A stretch of DNA of 64,000 bases from UBA5336 sp039815055 (GTDB lineage: Bacteria; Pseudomonadota; Alphaproteobacteria; Caulobacterales; Hyphomonadaceae). Made by a program: the position numbers and the translations under genes. Location: positions 17,622 to 81,621 of the forward strand of contig JBCCAA010000004.1 of assembly GCA_039815055.1 (NCBI GenBank), read 5' to 3'. Shown one piece after another: positions 17,949 through 26,263 of the stretch. How positions within the stretch are numbered: position 1 is the first letter of the stretch; each line of letters starts with the position of its first letter. The notes under the pieces are model-generated. The model searched no databases, was not told the DNA's origin, and worked only from the letters and a program-made list of their open reading frames with translations.

Positions 17949-18866
17949 ATGACTGACATCCGTTTCGACGACCGTGTAGCCATTGTTACGGGAGCGGGCG
18001 GTGGCCTGGGCCGGTGTCACGCACTCGAACTCGCCCGCCGCGGCGCAAAAATTGTGGTCAATGATCTCGGCGGCAGCCTGGACGGACTGGGTGGCAACTC
18101 CGAAGCGGCTGAAAATGTCGTCAAGGAAATCGAGGCCATGGGCGGCGAAGCGTTCGCCAATGGCTCGTCCGTGGCCGACGATGCAGGCGTAAAGAAAATG
18201 ATTGATGACACGATGGACCGGTTTGGCCGCATCGATGTCCTGATCGCCAATGCCGGCATCCTGCGTGACAAGTCGTTCCACAAAATGACGATGGATGACA
18301 TCAATCTGGTGCTGGACGTGCACCTGCGCGGCTCGTTCAAGCCGATCCACGCCGCATGGCCGATCATGAAAGAACAGCAGTACGGACGTATTGTGGTGAC
18401 CACATCGTCTACCGGCCTTTACGGGAACTTTGGGCAGGTGAACTATGGCGCGGCGAAGCTGGGGCTGGTGGGTCTGATGAACTCGCTGAAAATCGAAGGC
18501 GCAAAGAACAACATTCTGGTGAACGCTGTTTGTCCGATCGCAGCGACCCGCATGACGGAAGGCCTGATGCCCGACGAAGTCCTGGCGCAGCTTAAACCAG
18601 AGTATGTGACGCCCGGCGTCATCAACCTGGTCAAGGAAGACGCGCCCACCGGCATGATCTTGTCTGCTGGCGCTGGTGCGTTCTCCATGGCGCAAATCGT
18701 CGAAACCAAGGGCGCCTTTGTCGGACAGGACGAGACGCTGACGGCAGAAGCTGTTGCGGCCAAATGGGACGAAATCACAGACACCTCGACCCAGACCCAT
18801 TTCGAAATGGGCGCCAACCATGGCGCAAACATCTTCACCCGCGTCAGCGAAGGCATGACGGGTTAA
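17949..18866 (+). CDS. SDR dehydrogenase, similar to the (3R)-hydroxyacyl-CoA dehydrogenase domain of multifunctional enzyme 2
   Basis: A 305-residue short-chain dehydrogenase. The N-terminus RFDDRVAIVTGAGGGLGRCHALELARRGAK, the insertion VVNDLGGSLDGLGGNS and the catalytic SSTGLYGNFGQVNYGAAKLG closely follow the hydroxyacyl-CoA dehydrogenase domain of peroxisomal MFE-2-like proteins. It probably oxidises a 3-hydroxyacyl-CoA with NAD+. The start at 17949 has GGAGG 5 nt upstream. No hydratase or SCP2 domain follows, so it is a single-domain form. Confidence 0.85.
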   Translation: MTDIRFDDRVAIVTGAGGGLGRCHALELARRGAKIVVNDLGGSLDGLGGNSEAAENVVKEIEAMGGEAFANGSSVADDAGVKKMIDDTMDRFGRIDVLIANAGILRDKSFHKMTMDDINLVLDVHLRGSFKPIHAAWPIMKEQQYGRIVVTTSSTGLYGNFGQVNYGAAKLGLVGLMNSLKIEGAKNNILVNAVCPIAATRMTEGLMPDEVLAQLKPEYVTPGVINLVKEDAPTGMILSAGAGAFSMAQIVETKGAFVGQDETLTAEAVAAKWDEITDTSTQTHFEMGANHGANIFTRVSEGMTG

Positions 18867-18973
18867 AACCAACACGCCAACTGAGATGCGCGGAGTTTAC
18901 CGTCGCGCATCTCAATGATCGCCACACGCCAGGGTGCGCCGGGCAGTGTGACAGCATTTATCTGACGAGAAAA
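18863..18973 (-). pseudogene. Possible remnant of an NTF2/SnoaL-like gene next to tRNA-Lys
   Basis: On the minus strand an open stretch without a start codon reads ...GAPWRVAIIEMRDGKLRAS... and ends in TAA at 18863-18865, on bases shared with the SDR stop codon. The pattern PWR-hydrophobic-E-x-RDGK resembles the last strands of NTF2-like (ketosteroid isomerase-like) proteins. It begins right after the 3' end of the tRNA gene. About 37 codons are too few to be sure; it could be chance. Confidence 0.25.
18882..18914 (+). repeat. 11-bp perfect inverted repeat after the SDR gene
   Basis: TGAGATGCGCG and CGCGCATCTCA are perfect complements separated by 11 nt. The hairpin lies 15 nt after the SDR stop, between convergent SDR and tRNA-Lys genes. 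No T-run follows on either strand, so a role as terminator or RNA 3'-end stabiliser is possible but not shown. Confidence 0.6.
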
Positions 18974-18975
18974 AA

Positions 18976-19051
<76 letters not shown>

Positions 19052-19159
19052 CCTGTTCGGGAAGAGCGTAGTTAGTCGGATGTGTGTTGCCGGTCAATGA
19101 AACTTCTGTTCTTCAGGTCCAAGTTGCGACACTTTGGAAGCGAAAGCTGGGGGTTAGGC

Positions 19160-19693
19160 ATGTATCGGATCGTTGTCGTTTTCGTTTTGGCCAGTCTGGC
19201 AGCAGCCTGCACAACATCCACCAGCTCGAATGATGACAGCTTGACCGATGCTGCGTTGAGCCCGTTCGAAGATCTGAACCTGCGCCAGGAAGAGATCCCC
19301 CCTGTGCTCGCCGCGCTCGACTGGCCCTATGATCCGCCCGAGCCTGCAACTTGCGCTACAATTGAAACAGACGTCATCCAGCTCAGCGCCGCACTCGGGC
19401 AGGACATTGATTTCCCGCCACCAGACGATGAACGCAGCCGTGCCGAATGGGCGACCGAGGAAGGCACCGATGCCGCGCTCGGTTTCGTCGCCAGCGAAGC
19501 GCGCGGCTTCATCCCCTTTCGAGGCATCGTTCGCGAAGCCACCGGTGCCAATGACTATGCCGATCGGGTCGCCCGCGCCATCATGCTGGGACATGCCCGC
19601 AGAGCCTATCTGAAAGGTATTGGCGCATCTTTGGGCTGCGATTGGCCCGCTGCGCCGTTGCCTCCACCGCTCGAGGAGCTCAGCGGAGACTAG
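19160..19693 (+). CDS. Uncharacterised lipoprotein
   Basis: A 177-residue protein with a lipoprotein signal peptide (MYRIVVVFVLASLAAAC, lipid-bearing Cys at 17) and no other motif I recognise. The body contains acidic, Pro-rich segments (PYDPPEPATC, DIDFPPPDDERSRAEW) and a C-terminal CDWPAAPLPPPLEE. Not assignable to a function. Its TAG stop shares the palindrome CTAG with the stop of the convergent tgt gene, an overlap of 4 nt. Confidence 0.75.
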   Translation: MYRIVVVFVLASLAAACTTSTSSNDDSLTDAALSPFEDLNLRQEEIPPVLAALDWPYDPPEPATCATIETDVIQLSAALGQDIDFPPPDDERSRAEWATEEGTDAALGFVASEARGFIPFRGIVREATGANDYADRVARAIMLGHARRAYLKGIGASLGCDWPAAPLPPPLEELSGD

Positions 19694-20829
19694 TCGGCTA
19701 CGCGTGGCGCAGATTTTGTGCCGTCCCAGCGCTCTGAAAGCTCAGACCGCAGATCTTCAAACGTCCCGTCGGCGATGGCGGTGCGCAGTCTCGCCATAAG
19801 GGCCTGGAAAAAAGCTGTGTTATGCCAGGACAATAGCATCGGACCGAGATATTCGCCGGCCCGGAACAGATGATTGATATAGGCCAGCGAATAGTCCCGG
19901 CTCGCGGGGCAATCACTTTCCGCATCTATTGGCCGGGTCTCCTCTATGAATTTGGCGTTTTTCACATTTATCGGGCCATCCCACGTCCAGGCCTGGCCAT
20001 GGCGACCGGAGCGTGTGGGCAGCACGCAGTCAAACATGTCAATCCCTCGTGCCACAGCTTCGACCAGATCGATGGGCTTGCCGACGCCCATGACATAGCG
20101 CGGCTTTTCAGGCGGCAGATGCGGCACGGTGAAGTCGATGGTCTCGCACATTTGCGCGTGTCCTTCCCCGACCGCGAGACCGCCGAGCGCAATGCCATCG
20201 AACCCTTGCCCGGCCACGCCTTTTGCCGATCGCTCGCGCAAATCAGGATAGTTCGAACCCTGGACGATGCCAAACAGCGCCTGGTCAGCTCGTGCACCAA
20301 ACGCCGCCCTGGACCGCGCCCCCCAATCAAGCGAAAGCTCCAGGCTGCGCAAAGCCTCTTCATGGCTGCACGGAAAGTCTGTGCATTCATCCAGCTGCAT
20401 GGAAATGTCAGCACCCAGCAAGTCGGCCTGAATTTCAATACTGCGCGCCGGCGTGAGCCGGTGTCTGGAACCATCGATATGGCTTTGAAACGTCACACCA
20501 TCGGCATCCATTTTCCGAAGCGACGCAAGCGACCATACCTGAAATCCGCCGCTGTCTGTCAGAATAGGGCCATCCCAGCCCGAAAACCGATGCAATCCAC
20601 CCAGTTTTGCGACCCGCTCCGCCGTCGGTCGAAGCATCAGGTGATAGGTGTTGCCGAGAATAATCTGCGCGCCAGTGCTGCGCACCTGGTCCATATAAAG
20701 GGCCTTCACCGTGCCCGCCGTGCCCACCGGCATGAAGGCCGGCGTCTGAATCTGCCCACGCGGGGTGTTCAAAACGCCCGTTCGCGCCTCACCGGCTGTC
20801 GCTGCTATCTGAAATGAAAATCCGCTCAT
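19690..20829 (-). CDS. tgt: Queuine tRNA-ribosyltransferase
   Basis: Exchanges G34 for preQ1 in the anticodons of Asp, Asn, His and Tyr tRNAs. The 379-residue protein has the N-terminal MPVGTAGTVKALYMDQV, the active-site LTDSGGFQVWSLA with the catalytic Asp region, and DMFDCVLPTRSGRHGQAWT. Of the usual zinc-site segment CxCxxCx(n)H the N-terminal part appears degenerate here (SDCPASRDYSLAYINHLF has one Cys in place of CxCxxC). Start ATG overlaps the queA TGA (ATGA), so translation is coupled. Confidence 0.95.
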   Translation of the reverse strand: MSGFSFQIAATAGEARTGVLNTPRGQIQTPAFMPVGTAGTVKALYMDQVRSTGAQIILGNTYHLMLRPTAERVAKLGGLHRFSGWDGPILTDSGGFQVWSLASLRKMDADGVTFQSHIDGSRHRLTPARSIEIQADLLGADISMQLDECTDFPCSHEEALRSLELSLDWGARSRAAFGARADQALFGIVQGSNYPDLRERSAKGVAGQGFDGIALGGLAVGEGHAQMCETIDFTVPHLPPEKPRYVMGVGKPIDLVEAVARGIDMFDCVLPTRSGRHGQAWTWDGPINVKNAKFIEETRPIDAESDCPASRDYSLAYINHLFRAGEYLGPMLLSWHNTAFFQALMARLRTAIADGTFEDLRSELSERWDGTKSAPRVAD

Positions 20830-21887
20830 CGCGCGGGCAATAGCAGGCAGGCATCGCCATAGGAATAGAAACGGTAGTGTTCGCGGATGGCATGGGCATA
20901 TGCCGCCCGCATGATGTCCGTCCCCATGAGCGCGCAAACCAGCATGAACAGAGATGAGCGCGGCAGATGGAAATTTGTCACCAGTGCATCGGTGGCTCGC
21001 AGTGCGTCCCCCGGTTTCAGGAAAATATCGGTGGGTCCGGTTCTAGGATGCAGCTTGCCCTCGCCATCGACACAGCTCTCCAACGTGCGAAGGGAGGTCG
21101 TGCCAACGGGCACGCATCGCGCGCCACTTGCCCGCTTTGTGTTGAGGCGCGACGCCACATCAGGGGTCAGCCGTCGCCATTCTTCATGGAGCGTGCTGGT
21201 ATCCAGGGCGCTTTGCGTCAGCGGTGCGAAGGTGCCAAGGCCGACATGCAAGCGGACCGTCTCACGGCCCAGTCCAGCTTTATCAATCCGGCTAAGCAGC
21301 CGGGGTGTAAAATGCAACGCAGCGGTAGGTGCAGCGACAGATCTAGCGTCGTCGCCCGCCACACCTGGCTGATACGTCTCACGGTCGCGCGCATCGGCGA
21401 CCCGGCGTCGCGCGATGTAAGGTGGCAATGGCATAGCGCCGAACCGATCCAGAAACGCCAGCAGGTTGTGCGGATCGCAATTAAAGCCGATTTCGATCTC
21501 ACCGCCCTCGCGCCGGTCCAGAATTTTGGCGGAAAAAGTCTCAGACACCTCCAACACATCGCCGGGCTTCAGACGTTTGCCCGGCCTGGCGAGCGCGAGC
21601 CATCGTCCAGGCGCCAGTTCCTCGACCAAGTTGATGTCCACGGCCACATCCCGCCCGTCATCGGATCGCTTCGGACGAACGGCCTTTAACGCGGCCGGCA
21701 GCACCCGGGTGTCGTTGAACACCAACACATCGCCGGGCGTCAGAAATGACGGAAGGTCGACCATACGAGCATCTTCCAGACGCCCATCGCCATGGACAAC
21801 CAGTAGACGCGCGGTGTCCTGTGGGTCTGCCGGACGCAGAGCTATCCGCTCTTCCGGCAGCTCAAAATCATATGTGTCGAGGGACAT
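20826..21887 (-). CDS. queA: S-adenosylmethionine:tRNA ribosyltransferase-isomerase
   Basis: Converts preQ1 in tRNA to epoxyqueuosine, using the ribosyl group of S-adenosylmethionine. The 353-residue protein starts MSLDTYDFELPEERIALRPA and contains the conserved VFNDTRVLPAALK, HVGLGTFAPLTQ and TNFHLPRSSLFMLVCALMG. It works immediately after Tgt, whose gene overlaps its 3' end. Confidence 0.95.
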   Translation of the reverse strand: MSLDTYDFELPEERIALRPADPQDTARLLVVHGDGRLEDARMVDLPSFLTPGDVLVFNDTRVLPAALKAVRPKRSDDGRDVAVDINLVEELAPGRWLALARPGKRLKPGDVLEVSETFSAKILDRREGGEIEIGFNCDPHNLLAFLDRFGAMPLPPYIARRRVADARDRETYQPGVAGDDARSVAAPTAALHFTPRLLSRIDKAGLGRETVRLHVGLGTFAPLTQSALDTSTLHEEWRRLTPDVASRLNTKRASGARCVPVGTTSLRTLESCVDGEGKLHPRTGPTDIFLKPGDALRATDALVTNFHLPRSSLFMLVCALMGTDIMRAAYAHAIREHYRFYSYGDACLLLPAR

Positions 21888-21913
21888 CTGTGCGCTGGAA
21901 GAGTTGAAGCGGC

Positions 21914-22807
21914 TTAGTTTTCGGCGGTGACAGGATATTCGACAATGGCTGGCACCGGGTCCACATCGCAGACATCCGTTGCGATGGACACGCCCGCAGC
22001 CGCCAGACGGGCCTGGAAGACGTCGCTATCGGTTCGCATGACGTAGATCGCCGGACGTTCGGCTTCTGGTATATCCGCGGCCATGACGGCACGTTGCAGA
22101 ATATCCGGGACGGCCGGAGGCTCGCCAAGCTTGATCGACATCACCGCGTCCTGGCCATCGATGATACGGCCCCAGGCGGTATAGCCACGGTCGAGATGTT
22201 CGGCGCGCCCCCGCATCAGGAAGAACTGGCTGTTGGCACTGTCGGGATCGCTTGTCCTGGCGGTCGACACCACACTTGCGCAATGGGGAATATAGCTTTC
22301 GATCAAACCATCACTCGACATTTCGGCGATCCAGGCCGCCTGAGTCTTGATGGGAAACCCTTTGATATAGCCGTCCATGGAAATGTCGGGCTCGCCGAAT
22401 GCGTCCATTGGCATGTCTTCTGGCGTGCGCCGGAAAGTGAACTCGCCTGGAATATTGGGCAGTCCGGATTCCCGGCCCTTGAGCGCGAAAATATCGCCGC
22501 CTTGGGCCATGAACCCCTGAATCACACGGTGAAAGCTGGTGCCATCATAGTCGCCGGACCGGACAAGCGTGCGGAATTGCGTTGCATGAGATGGCGCGAC
22601 CTCCGGCAACATCTCAATCACAACACGGCCCGACGTGGTTCGGAAAATGATAATGTTCTCCGGATCGGCTTGCCGCCAGGTGTCCGGGTCCGCTGCGGCC
22701 ATTTCCGCGGTTATGACAGCTTCTGTGGTCTCATCTTGCGCCGACGCCATAAGAGGCATCGTGGCGAACAGGGCGAAGCACGCCGCCCAGGTTTTTACAG
22801 GTTTCAT
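21914..22807 (-). CDS. Periplasmic peptidyl-prolyl cis-trans isomerase, cyclophilin type
   Basis: A 297-residue cyclophilin with a cleavable signal peptide (WAACFALFATMPLMASA) predicting a periplasmic site. Family stretches are GRVVIEMLPEVAPSHATQF, YDGTSFHRVIQGFMAQGGDI and NSQFFLMRGRAEHLDRGYTAWGRII. The C-terminal 60 residues extend beyond the core fold. It overlaps the coaD stop by 4 nt and precedes queA, a gene order I know from other alphaproteobacteria. Confidence 0.92.
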   Translation of the reverse strand: MKPVKTWAACFALFATMPLMASAQDETTEAVITAEMAAADPDTWRQADPENIIIFRTTSGRVVIEMLPEVAPSHATQFRTLVRSGDYDGTSFHRVIQGFMAQGGDIFALKGRESGLPNIPGEFTFRRTPEDMPMDAFGEPDISMDGYIKGFPIKTQAAWIAEMSSDGLIESYIPHCASVVSTARTSDPDSANSQFFLMRGRAEHLDRGYTAWGRIIDGQDAVMSIKLGEPPAVPDILQRAVMAADIPEAERPAIYVMRTDSDVFQARLAAAGVSIATDVCDVDPVPAIVEYPVTAEN

Positions 22808-23301
22808 CCCTGAAACTTCTCCTTCAGATCAGCCTCAACGGCCGCAGATACAAATGGGCCGACTTTGCCGCCAAGTTTGGCGATTTCCTTCACCAGTCTT
22901 GAGGCAACCGCCTGATGGCGAACATCGGCCATAAGGAAGACGGTTTCAATGTCGGGATTCAGTACCTCATTCATTGCTGTCATCTGAAACTCATATTCAA
23001 AGTCTGAAACAGCCCGCAGGCCCCGCACCAGCACCTGCGCGCCGCACTCTTCAGCAAAGTGCATGAGTAGCGAATCGAAAGGGCGGACTTCTATCTCCGC
23101 CCTTCCGTGCATTTGGTGGGTCTGGCACTCGCGCTGCACCATGGCAACGCGCTCCTCAATGGAAAACAGCGGCTTTTTGGCTTCGTTAACAGCCACGCCG
23201 AGGATGAGTTTATCGACCAGCTTGGTAGCACGCTGAATGATATCCAGGTGACCTAAAGTGATTGGATCGAAGGTCCCCGGATAGAGTCCGACGCGCTGCA
23301 T
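22804..23301 (-). CDS. coaD: Phosphopantetheine adenylyltransferase
   Basis: Catalyses the penultimate step of coenzyme A synthesis. The 165-residue nucleotidyltransferase has the (T/H)xGH-type motif in GLYPGTFDPITLGHLDIIQR and the typical RGLRAVSDFEYEFQMTAMN. It lies 30 nt after gyrA and overlaps the following cyclophilin gene by 4 nt. Confidence 0.96.
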   Translation of the reverse strand: MQRVGLYPGTFDPITLGHLDIIQRATKLVDKLILGVAVNEAKKPLFSIEERVAMVQRECQTHQMHGRAEIEVRPFDSLLMHFAEECGAQVLVRGLRAVSDFEYEFQMTAMNEVLNPDIETVFLMADVRHQAVASRLVKEIAKLGGKVGPFVSAAVEADLKEKFQG

Positions 23302-23331
23302 ATCTGTCCTCCCGCGAGCGGCTGAGCCGCC

Positions 23332-26142
23332 TCAGTCTCCGGCGTCGATCACTCCTGCCTCGCCGTCTTCAGTGTCTTCGCCATCTTGTTCCACCAGCCG
23401 TGCAACAGAAACCACTTTCTCCCCGGCATTGGTCCGCAGAACCCAGACCCCACTTGTGGCGCGCCCTGCGATGCGAATCTGGTCGGCCGGCGTGCGGATC
23501 AATTGCCCGGCATCGGTCACCAGCATCACCTCATCGCCATCCTCGATGGTGAAGGACTGCGCCAGCTCCAGACTCATCGGCAGACGGTGCGCCAGGATCC
23601 CTTTCCCCCCTCGACCGGAGGTGCGGTAATCATAAGCTGACGACCGCTTGCCCATACCGTGTGTGGTGAGCGTGAGAACAAACTGCTCCGCCGCGCCGAG
23701 CTCTGCCAAACGTTCCGGGCTGAGCGCGGCTTCTTCGACCACCTCGTCGCCTGTCTCGTCGCTCAGCTCGGTCTCTTCGCCTTCGCTGGCCCGGCGCATG
23801 GCGGCGGCGTGTTTCAGATAGCCCCGCGCTTCGGCCGGGGTGACATCGACATGGCGCAAAATGGCCATGGAGATCACGCGGTCCCCGCCAATCAGGCGAA
23901 TGCCACGAACGCCGGTCGAATTGCGCCCGGCAAACACGCGCACATCATCGGCACGGAATCGGATGCACTGACCCATGGCAGTCGTCAAAAGGATGTCATG
24001 GTCTTTCGAGCAGATCTTTACGCTGACAATGCCATCGTCGCCGTCTTCTTCCAGCTTCATGGCGATCTTGCCGTTGCGATTGACCCGCACAAAATCCGAC
24101 AGCTTGTTACGACGCACCCCGCCGGACCGCGTGGCGAACATGACATCCAGCTCAGCGCGGGCTTCATCATCATCGGGCAACGGCATCACCGAGGTGATGG
24201 TTTCATCCTGATCGAGAGGAAGGATATTCACGAACGCCTTGCCGCGCGATTGCGGCGAGCCAAGCGGCAAGCGCCACACTTTCTCTTTGTAGACCATCCC
24301 GGCAGAGCTGAAGAACAGCATTTCCGTATGGGTGTTGGCGGAGAATACGCGGGTGACGAAATCCTCGTCTTTCAGCGACGTGCCCGACCGCCCTTTCCCG
24401 CCACGATTTTGCGTGCGGTAGGTGGTCAGCGGAACGCGTTTTACATATCCGCCATGGGTGACGGTAACGACCATGTCTTCGCGTTCGATCAGGTCTTCAT
24501 CATCCATATCGGCATCGCCGAAAACGAACTCTGACCTGCGCGGCACGGCGAATTTATCCTTCACCTCCGACAGCTCGCCGCGAATGATATCGAGAATGCG
24601 CGGACGCGACCGGAGGATATCCAGATAATCTGCAATCTTCTCCGCCAACCCCTTGGCTTCATTGCCGATTTCGTCGCGACCAAGCCCAGTGAGGCGGTGC
24701 AGGCGAAGCTCCAGAATGGCGCGGGCCTGTTCATCGGACAGGTAGATTGTGCCGTCATCGGCCTGGCGCGTTCGACGGTCAGCGATCAGATCGATCAATG
24801 GAGCCATATCCTGGGCATCCCAGGCACGTTCCAGAAGCTGCGCACGCGCTGTTGCGGGGTCAGGCGCACTGCGAATGATCCGGATCACTTCATCAATGTT
24901 GGCAACGGCAAGCGCAAGCCCCACCAAGACGTGCGCTCGGTCGCGAGCCTTGGCCAGATCAAACTTGGTGCGACGCGCAACCACGTCTTCGCGGAAGGTC
25001 AGGAAACACTGGAGCACCTTGCGAAGGTTCAGCAGTTCCGGACGGCCGCCATTCAACGCCAGCATGTTGACGCCAAAACTTGTCTGCATCTGTGAATAGC
25101 GGAACAGCTGATTCAGCACGACATCGGCGCTGGCATCGCGCTTCACTTCGATAACAACACGAATGCCCTGACGGTCTGATTCGTCACGCAAATCTGCGAT
25201 GCCTTCGATCCGTTTCTCCCGCACCAGTTCGGCGATCTTGGTCACCATCGCCGCCTTGTTCACCTGGTAGGGAATTTCCGACACGATGATTGCCTGACGG
25301 CCATTTCGAAGCTCTTCAATTTCCGTGCGCGAGCGCATAATGACAGAGCCACGCCCCTCCAGCATCGCCTTGCGCGAGCCAGCATACCCCAGGATCAGAC
25401 CGCCCGTCGGGAAATCCGGGCCAGGCACAATGTCGAGCAATTCTTCATCAGTCACGAGCGGATCATCAATCACCGCCAGTGTCGCCTGGATAATCTCACC
25501 GAGATTGTGGGGCGGAATATTGGTCGCCATACCCACGGCGATGCCGCCGCCGCCATTGACTAGCAGGTTCGGGTATTGCGCTGGTAAAACAACGGGTTCG
25601 CTTTCCGAACCATCATAGTTTTCCTGGAAATCGACCGTATCCTTGTCGATATCGCTCAGCAGGTACTGCGCCGGTTTGTCGGTGCGTACTTCAGTATAAC
25701 GCATCGCAGCGGGCGGATCATTGTCGATGGACCCGAAATTACCCTGACCATCGAGCAGCGGGAGCCCCATGGAAAACGGCTGGGCCATTCGGACCAGCGC
25801 ATCATACACCGCGCTGTCGCCATGGGGGTGATATTTACCAATCACATCTCCGACCACGCGGGCAGATTTGCGGTACGGCTTATCGTGGGTGTAGCCGCCC
25901 TCCTGCATGGCATAGAGAATGCGCCGGTGGACGGGTTTCAACCCATCACGGACATCGGGCAGCGCACGGCTGACGATCACGCTCATCGCATAGTCGAGAT
26001 AAGAGCGCTTCAGCTCATTCTCGATCGAGATCGGATCGATGCCGTCTTCGGGCTCTGGCGCCGCGCCGACGGGATCTGTTGGATCGCCGGGAGGCGTTGC
26101 GCCATTTTCAGGCTCGTCTGGGGGCGTGGTGTCGTCGCTCAA
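23332..26142 (-). CDS. gyrA: DNA gyrase subunit A
   Basis: DNA-cleaving subunit of the type II topoisomerase that introduces negative supercoils. Markers are ENELKRSYLDYAMSVIVSRA, HPHGDSAVYDALVRMAQPFS (Ser and Asp at the usual quinolone-resistance positions are both kept) and the catalytic Tyr in RYTEVRTDK. The frame is open far upstream, but a TTG start at 26142 is chosen because AGGAG lies 8 nt before it and it avoids overlapping the divergent kelch gene. That gives 936 residues, with an acidic, Pro-rich lead (SDDTTPPDEPENG...) before the conserved core. Confidence 0.95.
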   Translation of the reverse strand: MSDDTTPPDEPENGATPPGDPTDPVGAAPEPEDGIDPISIENELKRSYLDYAMSVIVSRALPDVRDGLKPVHRRILYAMQEGGYTHDKPYRKSARVVGDVIGKYHPHGDSAVYDALVRMAQPFSMGLPLLDGQGNFGSIDNDPPAAMRYTEVRTDKPAQYLLSDIDKDTVDFQENYDGSESEPVVLPAQYPNLLVNGGGGIAVGMATNIPPHNLGEIIQATLAVIDDPLVTDEELLDIVPGPDFPTGGLILGYAGSRKAMLEGRGSVIMRSRTEIEELRNGRQAIIVSEIPYQVNKAAMVTKIAELVREKRIEGIADLRDESDRQGIRVVIEVKRDASADVVLNQLFRYSQMQTSFGVNMLALNGGRPELLNLRKVLQCFLTFREDVVARRTKFDLAKARDRAHVLVGLALAVANIDEVIRIIRSAPDPATARAQLLERAWDAQDMAPLIDLIADRRTRQADDGTIYLSDEQARAILELRLHRLTGLGRDEIGNEAKGLAEKIADYLDILRSRPRILDIIRGELSEVKDKFAVPRRSEFVFGDADMDDEDLIEREDMVVTVTHGGYVKRVPLTTYRTQNRGGKGRSGTSLKDEDFVTRVFSANTHTEMLFFSSAGMVYKEKVWRLPLGSPQSRGKAFVNILPLDQDETITSVMPLPDDDEARAELDVMFATRSGGVRRNKLSDFVRVNRNGKIAMKLEEDGDDGIVSVKICSKDHDILLTTAMGQCIRFRADDVRVFAGRNSTGVRGIRLIGGDRVISMAILRHVDVTPAEARGYLKHAAAMRRASEGEETELSDETGDEVVEEAALSPERLAELGAAEQFVLTLTTHGMGKRSSAYDYRTSGRGGKGILAHRLPMSLELAQSFTIEDGDEVMLVTDAGQLIRTPADQIRIAGRATSGVWVLRTNAGEKVVSVARLVEQDGEDTEDGEAGVIDAGD

Positions 26143-26263
26143 GGGCGCGGCTCCTGGTCGCTTTGGAAGCCTAGAATCGGCTACCTTATCTGTGCCAGTG
26201 GTAGCAGCCTCCGCAGTATGCTTCAAATGTTTGAAAGCACTGGGATACGGAGGATTTTTCAGG

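Noticed and set aside
17844..18875. Open frame of 343 codons on the minus strand
   Set aside because: Fully antisense to the SDR dehydrogenase gene, whose motifs and ribosome site are clear; the antisense translation is His/Arg-rich and matches nothing.
19870..20817. Open frame of 315 codons on the plus strand inside tgt
   Set aside because: Antisense to a well-recognised gene, with composition typical of a reverse-frame artefact.
23659..24534. Open frame of 291 codons on the plus strand inside gyrA
   Set aside because: A mirror of gyrA codon bias in GC-rich DNA; no start context or family motif.
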